NCBI RefSeq assembly: GCF_011762025.1
Contig: NZ_JAASQR010000003.1
Span: forward strand, 620,001 to 684,000
Reading direction: 5' to 3'
Length of the DNA stretch: 64,000 nt
Source: Sphingobium vermicomposti
GTDB lineage: Bacteria > Pseudomonadota > Alphaproteobacteria > Sphingomonadales > Sphingomonadaceae
Shown piece by piece: positions 8,181 to 15,892 of the stretch (position 1 is the first letter of the stretch; each line of letters starts with the position of its first letter). The notes below the pieces were generated by a model. It was not told the origin of the DNA. It made no database searches and was given only the letters and a program-made list of their open reading frames with translations. The translations under genes were made by a program, and so were the position numbers.

Positions 8181-9427
8181 GCTGCGGTCGTCGTCCTGCT
8201 GTCGTCGCGGAAGGTAAGGTGGAAGAGGATCGCGATCACCGCAGCGGCGATGGCGGGATACCACCACATATGCTGCCAGTCGGCGATGGTCGGCGTTGCG
8301 GGCAGTTGCGCATACAGAAGGGCGCCGATTTGCGACCCCAGCAACATGCCGACACCATAGGTGAACAGGGTCAACATGCCCTGCGCCTGCGCGTTGACGC
8401 CCTTTGGCGTCGCAATGGTGCCGGTATAGATCGCGCCTGCGACGAAGAAGAAGTCATAGCAGACACCGTGCAGGGCAACGCCGACATAGACAGCCCAGAG
8501 AGAATCGCCACTGTCCCCGATGGCAAACAGGGAATAACGCACGGCCCAGGCGATCATGCCGACCAGCAGCAGAGGTTTCACTCCGAACCGTCGGTAAAGC
8601 CATGGCATGGAGAACATGAAAGCCAACTCGGACATTTGCCCGATCGACATCGTGCCGCCGACATTGCTGATGCCGACCGCCCCGACAAAGGGTGACGCAT
8701 AGGCATAATACATGGCGAGCGGGATAGAGATCAAAGTCGCGCTGAGGATGAAGACCAGAAAGGACCGCTGCCGCAACAGGCCGAACGCTTCCACGCAGAG
8801 CACCTGTCGCACGATGGATTCGTCGCGCGGCGGATCGCTCGCGACCGATGGCAGGGTAAAGCTGTAGAGACCGAGCGCCACCGATACGACTGCGGCAACG
8901 GTGAAAATCTGCGGACTGGCGGAAAGACCTGCCCAGCCGATGATGAGGCCGGACGCGATCCAGCCCAATGTGCCGAAGGCGCGCACAAAGGGGAAATTGT
9001 CGACACGATCACCGAAGCTCTTGAGCGCGATGGTGTTCGCAAGCCCAACCGTCGGCATATAGAGGATCATGTAACCCAGCAGCAGCCAGACGAAGGCACC
9101 CGCCCTTTCCGGCGTGACCAGCGAGGGGAGAAGGAACAGGATAACACCGCCCACCAGATGCAGGATCACCATCAACATCCTGGGACTAAGATAGCGGGTC
9201 GCGGCCATGCCGAGCAGCAAAGACCCCGCAATGGACGCGATCGGGCCGACTGAAAAAGCGTTGCCGATCAGGTTGCCGATGCCGACCGTCTGCATGACCA
9301 GGCCGAGCGTGACGTTCCACGCGCCCCACACGAAAAATTGCATGAACATCATCGTGCTGAGACGCGCGCTGAGTGTCGCTGAACCCGTCAAACCGGCAGT
9401 TTCCGCGGCCGCATAATTAGCTGCCAT
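8177..9427 (-). CDS. MFS transporter of the nucleoside:proton symporter type
   Basis: The 416-residue protein has about 12 hydrophobic segments and an N-terminal LSTMMFMQFFVWGAWNVTLG block that is typical of NupG/XapB-like MFS carriers, many of which move nucleosides or glycosides. ATG 9427 follows GGGAGGG by 8 bases; another ATG between them is out of frame. It is the first gene of the operon and would import the sugar or glycoside that the dehydrogenase system uses, or its oxidised product. A palindromic operator candidate lies 63-78 bases upstream. Confidence 0.85.
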   Translation of the reverse strand: MAANYAAAETAGLTGSATLSARLSTMMFMQFFVWGAWNVTLGLVMQTVGIGNLIGNAFSVGPIASIAGSLLLGMAATRYLSPRMLMVILHLVGGVILFLLPSLVTPERAGAFVWLLLGYMILYMPTVGLANTIALKSFGDRVDNFPFVRAFGTLGWIASGLIIGWAGLSASPQIFTVAAVVSVALGLYSFTLPSVASDPPRDESIVRQVLCVEAFGLLRQRSFLVFILSATLISIPLAMYYAYASPFVGAVGISNVGGTMSIGQMSELAFMFSMPWLYRRFGVKPLLLVGMIAWAVRYSLFAIGDSGDSLWAVYVGVALHGVCYDFFFVAGAIYTGTIATPKGVNAQAQGMLTLFTYGVGMLLGSQIGALLYAQLPATPTIADWQHMWWYPAIAAAVIAILFHLTFRDDSRTTTAA

Positions 9428-9728
9428 CCGCTCATCCCTCCCGCATACGCTTTTGCGTTTCACCACCGGGCTAGCTTGAGTCATTCTTCATGTAAATGAT
9501 TACATCGGGATAGGCCCACTGACGTCCCCTGACGCCATTAAGTCCATCAGCAGACAGATCATGTTGAGCCCGCGCGCCGCCTTGCTGCATCCACAGGCGC
9601 GACTGAGCGCAACCCAGGGATGCACCCGGGCTGATCGACGCGCTTATTCCCATCCCGACGTGGATCAGTGACGTCGATGTGGGATGTGAAATCTTTGACG
9701 CCGATCTCGCCATCCGGGGTGAACGGGC
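9428..9728. other. Intergenic region in front of the sugar-oxidation operon
   Basis: About 300 bases without a credible gene. On the minus strand it carries the leader of the transporter operon, with the palindrome at 9490-9505 and a possible -35-like TTTACA inside that palindrome. The remainder, 9510-9728, is downstream of the KstD-like gene; I see no clear hairpin with a T tract, so termination of that gene is not explained. Confidence 0.6.
9490..9505 (-). promoter_or_regulatory. LacI-type operator candidate (ATGTAA-N4-TTACAT)
   Basis: ATGTAAATGATTACAT is an inverted repeat of six-base arms around four bases. It lies 63-78 bases ahead of the transporter start. The arms match the TGTAA...TTACA half-sites known for many LacI/GalR-family sugar regulators. 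Overlap with a TTTACA that could serve as a -35 element suggests repression. No regulator gene is next to it in this window. Confidence 0.6.
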
Positions 9729-11363
9729 TCACCCGGCATTTGAAGCGCCATGCCGACCGGCGATCCAGGCGAACACCATGGCCGGACCAAGCGTCGCACC
9801 TGCACCCGGATAGGTTCTGCCCATGACGGGAGCAGCGCAGTTGCCCGCAGCATATAGGCCTTCGATGACGCTGCCATCCTGGCGAAGAACCCGGGCATGT
9901 TCGTCCGCCATCAATCCCCCCTTGGTGCTCAGGTCGCCCGGATAAAAGCGCGTGGCATAGAAGGGCGCCTGGTCGATGGGGCCAAAGGACGGATTTGGCC
10001 GGTTCCCCGGATCTCCATAATATTGATCGTAGACATTGTCGCCACGACCGAAATCCTCATCGACGCCCTTTTCAGCCATGGCGTTTACCCGTTCGACCGT
10101 ACGCTTCAATCCATCCGCATCGATCCCGCATGCATCGGCAAGCTCGCCGAGCGTCGAAGCCCTTGTAAAGGCACCGCTCTTCAAAAATTCGCCGTTCATT
10201 CCAGGGGGGGTGGACCCAAAGAAATAGCGGCTGCGATAGCGGTTGTCGAAAATGAGCCAGCTGGGCACCGCTCCAACGCTTTTGTCGCGGTCCAGCATGG
10301 CACGTCCGGCGTTAACATAGGATGCCGCTTCGTTCGTGTATCGCTGCCCTGAAGCGTCAACGATGATCGATCCGGGCAATGTACGTTCCCAGATGCCTAC
10401 GTTGAATGTGCCATCCGGCAGGATCGATATCGGATACCAGGTGGCAGCGTCCATCAGGGCCAGTTCGGCACCGACACTCGCCCCGATCTGATGGCCATCG
10501 CCAGTGTCGCCGGGGCTGGCCGAACTCCATTCACCGCTGACCTCCTGAAACTGCTTCCGATAGCTGCTGTTCTTTGCGAACCCGCCCGTGGTCAGCAGCA
10601 CGCCATGCGGAGCCATGAACCGTTGTTCGGTTTCTCCCTCACCGGTTACGACACCCACTATCCTGCCGCCCTCCTGAATCAGAGACTTTAGCGGAGTGTC
10701 GAGGAGGACCGGTATTTCCAGTCGTTGGACGATGGCCATCAATTGCGCCACCAGCGTAGCACCCATGGACAACGGTTTGCGCCCGCACATGTACCAGGCC
10801 AGCGTCCGCCCCATCATGCGAATTGCGGCCGAAAGTGATTTGAACGATCGGAACATGGTCGGGATTTTGGGTGCGTCGTCGGTGCTCATCACCATCGACG
10901 GCAGGTCCGACTTGCGCATGGTTTCCAGCCAGCCGCCCAGCTTCTTCCCGTCGAAGCTCACACCTTCCAATGTGCGGCCTACGCGCGCGCCGGGCTGATC
11001 CTGATGATAGTCAGGATATCGCGGAGCACGACGCCAGCACAGGCCCTGCGCCTCCAATGCCTGCACCATCTCAGGGCCGACATTCAAATAGGCAGCCTTG
11101 CGTTCGCTACTACTGGACGGACCCACATCGCCAATGGTGGCTTCCATATAGGCAAACGCAGCCTCGTAACTGTCTTCCACCCCGTCACGCTGCATCAGGT
11201 GATTATTCGGAATCCAGACCCCGCCACCAGAGAGGGCACTGGTCCCGCCCCAAGAGGCGGTTTTCTCGATGATCACCGGGTTCAGGCCGTTCAGCTTGGC
11301 GGAAATTGCACCCACCAGGCCGCCCGCGCCCGTCCCTACAACAATAAAATCAGCTTTCACCAT
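9729..11363 (-). CDS. FAD-dependent oxidoreductase of the 3-oxosteroid 1-dehydrogenase/fumarate reductase type
   Basis: The 544-residue protein has an N-terminal FAD motif (FIVVGTGAGGLVGAI), the KstD-like GGTSALSGGGVWIPNN, and the C-terminal AGNCAAPVMGRTYPGAGATLGP block characteristic of 3-ketosteroid delta1-dehydrogenases and close relatives. These enzymes remove hydrogen from ring A of 3-oxosteroids; some relatives act on other ring ketones. ATG 11363 follows AAGG by 10 bases; a TTG 11 codons earlier is less likely. No other steroid gene is in the window, so the substrate is uncertain. A palindrome 43-58 bases upstream suggests a dedicated repressor. Confidence 0.85.
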   Translation of the reverse strand: MVKADFIVVGTGAGGLVGAISAKLNGLNPVIIEKTASWGGTSALSGGGVWIPNNHLMQRDGVEDSYEAAFAYMEATIGDVGPSSSSERKAAYLNVGPEMVQALEAQGLCWRRAPRYPDYHQDQPGARVGRTLEGVSFDGKKLGGWLETMRKSDLPSMVMSTDDAPKIPTMFRSFKSLSAAIRMMGRTLAWYMCGRKPLSMGATLVAQLMAIVQRLEIPVLLDTPLKSLIQEGGRIVGVVTGEGETEQRFMAPHGVLLTTGGFAKNSSYRKQFQEVSGEWSSASPGDTGDGHQIGASVGAELALMDAATWYPISILPDGTFNVGIWERTLPGSIIVDASGQRYTNEAASYVNAGRAMLDRDKSVGAVPSWLIFDNRYRSRYFFGSTPPGMNGEFLKSGAFTRASTLGELADACGIDADGLKRTVERVNAMAEKGVDEDFGRGDNVYDQYYGDPGNRPNPSFGPIDQAPFYATRFYPGDLSTKGGLMADEHARVLRQDGSVIEGLYAAGNCAAPVMGRTYPGAGATLGPAMVFAWIAGRHGASNAG

Positions 11364-11405
11364 CACCGAAACGCCTTGCCCCTTCTTGCGGACCAACTGG
11401 AGATA

Positions 11406-11421
11406 ATCGCTCTGTAGCGAT
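11406..11421 (-). promoter_or_regulatory. Inverted repeat ATCGCT-N4-AGCGAT, possible TetR-type operator
   Basis: ATCGCTCTGTAGCGAT has perfect six-base arms around CTGT and begins 43 bases upstream of the KstD-like start. Position and symmetry fit a repressor site, commonly of the TetR family for steroid or aromatic catabolism genes. No regulator gene is adjacent, so this is inference. Confidence 0.45.
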
Positions 11422-11648
11422 CATTATTGGTGCGCCACTAACGCAAAGCCGTTTGGCGGCGCAAGTGAAGTGGCAACCGCGTGAGCGCGGCGGGGGGGAA
11501 TAATGGGCTTGGATATTCCCGGTCCAGCCATTGCCCTATCGGCTTCGCCCGCATCCGCTAAGGCGTTTCAGGCCACTCTGTGGCTCGCCATGCTGGATTT
11601 CTCCTTCATGGCTCTAAAAAAAAACGGTCTTAAGCGCCACGCCCCCCT

Positions 11649-11686
11649 GCCCGAAGCGAGCCACAGGGGTCTTCCGGGCCTTTTTT
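11649..11686 (+). terminator. Intrinsic terminator without an assigned gene
   Basis: GCCCGAAG pairs with CTTCCGGGC (one bulged base) and is followed by C and six T on the plus strand. No plus-strand gene precedes it, so it may end a short non-coding transcript from about 11430 onward, or act in both directions for tRNA-Phe. Confidence 0.5.
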
Positions 11687-11775
11687 GCTACTCGATTGTG
11701 CAGCAGAACCGTGGCGGAGGATTCAGAGTCCGTCTTCGAAACGGCTTTCGCACAATTTCAATCTATTGAGGCAAA

Positions 11776-11851
11776 TGGTGCCCGGGGACGGATTCGAACC
11801 GCCGACACTGCGATTTTCAGTCGCATGCTCTACCAACTGAGCTACCCGGGC
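11776..11851 (-). tRNA. tRNA-Phe (anticodon GAA), CCA encoded
   Basis: On the minus strand the sequence folds as a full tRNA: acceptor arms GCCCGGG and CCCGGGC, D arm containing AGCTCAGTTGGTAGAGC, an anticodon loop CTGAAAA with GAA at its centre, and the T arm with GGTTCGAATCC. The 3' CCA is encoded. It lies 50 bases after yacG in the same direction and may be processed from the yacG transcript. Confidence 0.97.
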
Positions 11852-11901
11852 AGGGTGGCCGGGCAGAGGCTCCGGCCTATTGAGAGGCGTGCCTATAGGC
11901 A

Positions 11902-12096
11902 TCAATCCGGGGTGCTGTCCACCCCATAATCGTCGCTTTTTGTCATCTCATCTGCGGCAGGCGTGCCGGGTACGCTATAGCCTTCGCCCAGCCACTGCAG
12001 AAGATCGCGATCGCGGCAAGCCTTGCTGCAAAAGGGACGTGTCTCGCCTGTGGCAGGCTGGCCACAGATCGGGCAGGAAGAGGCTTTACGCGACAT
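11902..12096 (-). CDS. yacG: DNA gyrase inhibitor YacG
   Basis: This 64-residue protein has the YacG zinc-finger pattern: cysteines at residues 8, 11, 23 and 27 (CPICG and FCSKAC) followed by RDLLQWLGEGY. YacG binds zinc and inhibits GyrB in Escherichia coli. ATG 12096 lies inside the end of the RNase E/G-like gene, overlapping by 11 bases, so translation is coupled. The gene order infA-maf-rng-yacG supports the call. Confidence 0.93.
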   Translation of the reverse strand: MSRKASSCPICGQPATGETRPFCSKACRDRDLLQWLGEGYSVPGTPAADEMTKSDDYGVDSTPD

Positions 12097-13075
12097 GGCC
12101 TGCCGATATGGCAAGGCTTGTATCCGCCTTCAAGCTGATCGCGCCGCCGCGGCGGCGGGCGAGCTGTTCGATCCACTCGCCCGCCTTGTGCAGCCGGTCG
12201 ATGATCGTCGGGGCAGCGGTGATGACAGCCGGGCCGCCCTGCCCATGCCGTTCGGCACGGCGAAGCAGCGCAAGCGTCGCAGTTTCAACAGGATCGGCGC
12301 GGAGCAATTCCATCAGGTTCATGCGTTCGCGGCGGCGAATGATCTGGATGAAGCCAAAGCCGTTGACGGCCGTGCGTTCAAAGGGAAGCGGCAGATATTT
12401 GTCGATCTGCGCGGATGCGATGGCACGTTCGTCCTTGTTGTTCATCGTCGGCAGATCGACGCCGATCGAGCCGGTCAGACCCATGCGCTGGATCGCCTGC
12501 GCTGCCATTTTCGCGCCCTTGGGGCCAAGTTTGGCCGGGGGGAGAGACCCGTCGACATCGATCAGGATCATCGCGGGCGTCGGGAATATGCGCAGGCTGG
12601 CTTCTTCCGCGCCGACTTCGCCCGACATGGCTTCTTCCATCAACTCGCTCCAGCCATGGGCTTCCAGCTGGTCTTCCTCATGCGCGGGGCAAGGCGTCAC
12701 AGGGATGCCGGTGGCGCGTATCCGCTGAAGCAGGCTGGGAGCCGGATGCGCCTTCGTTCCGGGCAGGGCGATGCGGCCCTTGGCCAGTTTTGCGCGGCCT
12801 TCCTCCGGGATCGCTTCGCGCAGGATTTCGATGAAGACGCTCGCCCCCTCCGCGATCTTGGGCGGTATGGGTTCGACCAGGACTTCTTCGCCGTTGATCA
12901 GGCGAACGATGCCCCGCCGCTTGGGGATGACGGTGCGGACGAGCTTGCCCTGCATCACCGATCCGGGGCGGGCGGCGTCATTTTCGCGCTCGATCAAAGC
13001 TTCGACCAGACGGCCTTTTTCGATTTTGGCGGCGCGGATTTCGCCGATGCCTTCTTCATACAGCCACTGCGCCAT
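12086..13075 (-). CDS. rng: Short RNase E/G family ribonuclease
   Basis: The 329-residue product resembles the catalytic part of RNase G/E: an S1-like RNA-binding start, then two acidic active-site regions, IDVDGS near residue 171 and GVDLPTM near 202. The usual zinc-link motif (CPxCxG) and the C-terminal small domain of RNase G (about 490 residues) are absent; the protein ends with SLAISAGHVA. It therefore belongs to a short variant. It is 3 bases after maf and overlaps yacG, so it is part of one operon. Activity in rRNA or mRNA processing is inferred from the family. Confidence 0.85.
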   Translation of the reverse strand: MAQWLYEEGIGEIRAAKIEKGRLVEALIERENDAARPGSVMQGKLVRTVIPKRRGIVRLINGEEVLVEPIPPKIAEGASVFIEILREAIPEEGRAKLAKGRIALPGTKAHPAPSLLQRIRATGIPVTPCPAHEEDQLEAHGWSELMEEAMSGEVGAEEASLRIFPTPAMILIDVDGSLPPAKLGPKGAKMAAQAIQRMGLTGSIGVDLPTMNNKDERAIASAQIDKYLPLPFERTAVNGFGFIQIIRRRERMNLMELLRADPVETATLALLRRAERHGQGGPAVITAAPTIIDRLHKAGEWIEQLARRRGGAISLKADTSLAISAGHVA

Positions 13076-13078
13076 AGA

Positions 13079-13651
13079 TCAGTCCAATGGATAGCCCGCT
13101 GCCTTCAGCAGCGCGCGGGTTTCGTAAAGCGGCAGCCCCATGATTGCGCTGTGGCTGCCCTGAATGGCGCGGATGAGGCCAGCGGCCCGCCCCTGGATTG
13201 CATAGCCGCCCGCCTTGCCATGCCATTCCTCGCTGGCAATGTAGGCGTCGATTTCAATACGCTCCAGCCGTTTGAAGGTAACGACATTGACCGACAGGCG
13301 GTGGCGCGCTTTTCCGTCGGCGTCGATCAGGCTGATGGCGCTCAACACGCGATGGCGGCGGCCGGACAGCAGTTCAAGGCACTGACGCGCCTCCGACTCT
13401 GTTTCCGCCTTGGGAAGGATGCGTCGGCCAGCAGCCACGACAGTGTCCCCCGCCAGCACCAGCGCGCTAGGGTGCCGGGCGGCGACAAGCGCCGCTTTTT
13501 CCGCGGATACACGCTGGGCGTAGCAAGGCGGCAGTTCGCCTTTCCGGGGTGTTTCGTCACAATCGGCGGGGTCAACCGCATCAGGCGACACGCCAATCTG
13601 GCCCAGAAGTTCACACCGTCTGGGAGAAGCAGAAGCAAGGATGAGCCGCAT
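13079..13651 (-). CDS. maf: Maf family nucleotide pyrophosphatase
   Basis: This 190-residue protein starts with LILASASPRRCELL, the Maf signature, and has the catalytic-region aspartate in LVLAGDTVV and the GGYAIQGRAA segment. Maf proteins hydrolyse modified or canonical nucleoside triphosphates to monophosphates and are linked to cell-division arrest. It lies 11 bases after infA and 3 bases before rng in one operon. Confidence 0.93.
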   Translation of the reverse strand: MRLILASASPRRCELLGQIGVSPDAVDPADCDETPRKGELPPCYAQRVSAEKAALVAARHPSALVLAGDTVVAAGRRILPKAETESEARQCLELLSGRRHRVLSAISLIDADGKARHRLSVNVVTFKRLERIEIDAYIASEEWHGKAGGYAIQGRAAGLIRAIQGSHSAIMGLPLYETRALLKAAGYPLD

Positions 13652-13662
13652 GCGAAAAGCGG

Positions 13663-13881
13663 CTATTTGAAGCGGTAGGTGATCCGACCCTTGGTAAGGT
13701 CGTAGGGTGTCAGTTCCACCAGCACTTCGTCACCCACCAGCACGCGAATGCGATTCTTGCGCATCTTGCCGGCGGTATGGCCGAGGATCTCGTGATCATT
13801 TTCAAGCCGCACGCGGAACATGGCGTTGGGGAGAAGCTCCACAACCTGTCCGCGCATTTCAAGCAGTTCTTCTTTTGCCAT
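13663..13881 (-). CDS. infA: Translation initiation factor IF-1
   Basis: The 72-residue product is a complete S1/OB-fold IF-1: [18 protein letters not shown], then [17 protein letters not shown] and [17 protein letters not shown]-1 occupies the ribosomal A site during initiation. ATG 13881 gives the standard length and follows AGGA at 5 bases; a frame reaching 13923 is not conserved in the family. It leads the infA-maf-rng-yacG operon. Confidence 0.98.
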   Translation of the reverse strand: MAKEELLEMRGQVVELLPNAMFRVRLENDHEILGHTAGKMRKNRIRVLVGDEVLVELTPYDLTKGRITYRFK

Positions 13882-13940
13882 AATATCCTGGAAAGTCGAA
13901 AAATCGCGCCGCCATAGCGCCAAAAAGCAAAAATGGAAAG

Positions 13941-15236
13941 TCAGGCTGAACCGGCGAAGAAATCGCCTGCTTGCGCGAGCGCCTCAAAGATCTGATCCAG
14001 CTGATCCGAATCAAGACAATAGGGCGGCAAGAGATAGATGGTGTTGCCCAGCGGTCGCAGCAAGATGCCGCGATCAAGGAAGAACGCGCGAAGCTGTGGC
14101 GCAAGATCGGACAAATAGCCAGCGTCGGATGCAATCAGGTCGATCGCAACGACCGTGCCGTGCTGGCGCGGATTGGCGAAGGCGGGATGGCGTGCCAAGA
14201 CCCCGAGTCGCTGCGCCAGGCCTTGCGACAGCGCAGCGATGCGACCCAGCACGTCTTCTTCCCGCCAGATAGCAATGTTTGCGGCGGCGGCGGCGCAAGC
14301 GATGGCATTGGCCGTATAGCTGGACGAATGGTAGAAAAGCCGCGCACGATCGGTCGATAGATGCGCATCAAAGATTCGCGCCGTCGCCAGCGTGGCGGCA
14401 AGCGCAATCGACCCGCCCGTAATCCCCTTCGCGACGGCCATGATGTCAGGAACGACCCCGGCCTGCTCACAGGCGAACAGCGTGCCCGTGCGGCCCCAGC
14501 CAGTCATGACTTCGTCAGCAATGAAAAGGACGTCGTGACGCGCGCAGATCGCCGCCATTTCGCGCAACACTGCGGGCGAATACATCAACATCCCGCCTGC
14601 CCCCAGGATGAGCGGCTCGACGATGAAGGCGGCGGGCTTTTCCGGGGCAGTGCAGGCGGCTTCCAGCGCCGCAAGCGTCTTCGGTTCCTGGCCCGCATGC
14701 GGGAAGGCTATGGTGGTCACATCGAACAGCAAGGGCGTCCAAGCGGCGTTGTAGACCCCGCGCTCGCCCATCGACATCGTCCCGATCGTGTCGCCATGAT
14801 AGCCATGCTCAAGGACCAGGATACGGTGACGGGGGGTCGACAAGCCATCCAGGGCGCGGTTGTGCCAGTAACCCAGCGCCATCTTCAGCGCCACTTCCAC
14901 CGCCGTCGACCCGCTGTCCGAATAGAAGACGTGGGACAAGGGGTCGCGGCCATCGGCGCGCGGGGCAAGGTCGATCAGGCCCTGCGCGACTTCTTCGGCA
15001 GGATCATGGGTGTAGGCGGCGAAGATCAACTGATCGAGCGTCTGGGCCTGTGCGCCGATGGCTGCTGCAATGCGAGGATCACAATGGCCGTGGGTCGTCA
15101 CCCACCAGCTGGATATGCCATCGATAAGGGTCCGGCCATCAGCCAGATGGAGTAATGCGCCTTGCGCCCGCACCACTTTGGGAATGGGTTCGCCAAGACC
15201 ATGTTGAGTGAAAGGATGCCAGAGGGGGGAGGTCAT
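13941..15236 (-). CDS. bioA: Adenosylmethionine-8-amino-7-oxononanoate aminotransferase
   Basis: This 431-residue PLP enzyme carries out the third biotin step (KAPA to DAPA using SAM as amino donor). Visible features are the N-terminal [18 protein letters not shown], the [11 protein letters not shown] segment, and the PLP lysine in [10 protein letters not shown]. Start at 15236 is chosen because the family begins at this point; twelve upstream codons are not typical. bioF and bioD lie about 18 kb away in this window. Nothing unusual in the active site is seen. Confidence 0.93.
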   Translation of the reverse strand: MTSPLWHPFTQHGLGEPIPKVVRAQGALLHLADGRTLIDGISSWWVTTHGHCDPRIAAAIGAQAQTLDQLIFAAYTHDPAEEVAQGLIDLAPRADGRDPLSHVFYSDSGSTAVEVALKMALGYWHNRALDGLSTPRHRILVLEHGYHGDTIGTMSMGERGVYNAAWTPLLFDVTTIAFPHAGQEPKTLAALEAACTAPEKPAAFIVEPLILGAGGMLMYSPAVLREMAAICARHDVLFIADEVMTGWGRTGTLFACEQAGVVPDIMAVAKGITGGSIALAATLATARIFDAHLSTDRARLFYHSSSYTANAIACAAAAANIAIWREEDVLGRIAALSQGLAQRLGVLARHPAFANPRQHGTVVAIDLIASDAGYLSDLAPQLRAFFLDRGILLRPLGNTIYLLPPYCLDSDQLDQIFEALAQAGDFFAGSA

Positions 15237-15296
15237 GGCCGCACGCTTAGAACAGCATGCGCGACAGGCCAAGCACCTCCCCTATGGAAACAGCGC

Positions 15297-15713
15297 TTAT
15301 TGGGGCTGGGCAGGACTTGCAGGGGCAGCCGGTGATGCTGGCTGAGCCGGGGCGGCAGCCTGAATACGCTGCTGCAGCGCCGGGTCGGCAGCAGCAGCCT
15401 GGCCAATCGCGTTGAACTTTTCAGGCGGGATGCCGGATGCCTGCAAGGCGGCCAGCATCTTGGGCTGCTTTTCGGCGTCCGCAATCGTGCTGTCCGACTG
15501 AATCTTGGTCACCGCGACTGCGGCGGCGGCAAACTGCTTGATATCAGCGTCGCTAAAGCTCGACGCATCCGCTGATGGGGCCGCCGGGGTGGTAGGCGTC
15601 GCCGGGGTTGCCGGGGCAGCAGCTTCCTGAGCGAGTAGAGGGGCCGAAGCGAATAGTGCGGCCGACGCCAGGCCCGCCTTCAAGAATTTAGAGGAATGGA
15701 AACCCGTCAACAT
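15297..15713 (-). CDS. DUF4168 domain secreted protein
   Basis: A 138-residue exported protein: signal peptide with hydrophobic run KAGLASAALFASAPLLAQ, an alanine/proline/threonine-rich linker, then a DUF4168-like core (SFSDADIKQFAAAAVAVTKIQ, residues about 52-110) and a proline-rich tail. The ATG at 15713 follows AAGGAG with ideal spacing. Function of the family is unknown. It stands alone between bioA and the M13 peptidase gene. Confidence 0.82.
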   Translation of the reverse strand: MLTGFHSSKFLKAGLASAALFASAPLLAQEAAAPATPATPTTPAAPSADASSFSDADIKQFAAAAVAVTKIQSDSTIADAEKQPKMLAALQASGIPPEKFNAIGQAAAADPALQQRIQAAAPAQPASPAAPASPAQPQ

Positions 15714-15892
15714 GCTTCTCCTTTGCTTTACCGGCATCCAAGCTGGGAAAGTGAGAGCAACGAATAAAGGGCGATCCGATAAGACGTGGCTTTCCAAAGA
15801 TAGCGGGACCGAAGATTTCAGCTGGTCCGCACCCGCACACATTCCGTCGCGCTACCGAATCGTTGCGCCACGGCAATGGACTTGGCCTCCGG

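Larger units (their letters stand above)
11364..11775. other. Intergenic region with a palindrome and an orphan terminator
   Basis: About 410 bases with no credible protein gene. It holds the inverted repeat at 11406-11421 in front of the flavoprotein gene, a run of nine A at about 11616-11624, and a plus-strand hairpin plus T run at 11649-11686 that terminates no annotated gene. The 3' trailer of tRNA-Phe (minus strand) also lies here. Confidence 0.6.

Noticed and set aside
11503-11769. 88-codon plus-strand frame before tRNA-Phe
   Set aside because: It contains a poly-A run and a terminator hairpin inside the frame and has no ribosome site or protein character.
12023-13678. 551-codon open frame on the plus strand
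   Set aside because: It runs antisense through yacG, rng and maf, whose families are clear; high GC makes such shadows common.
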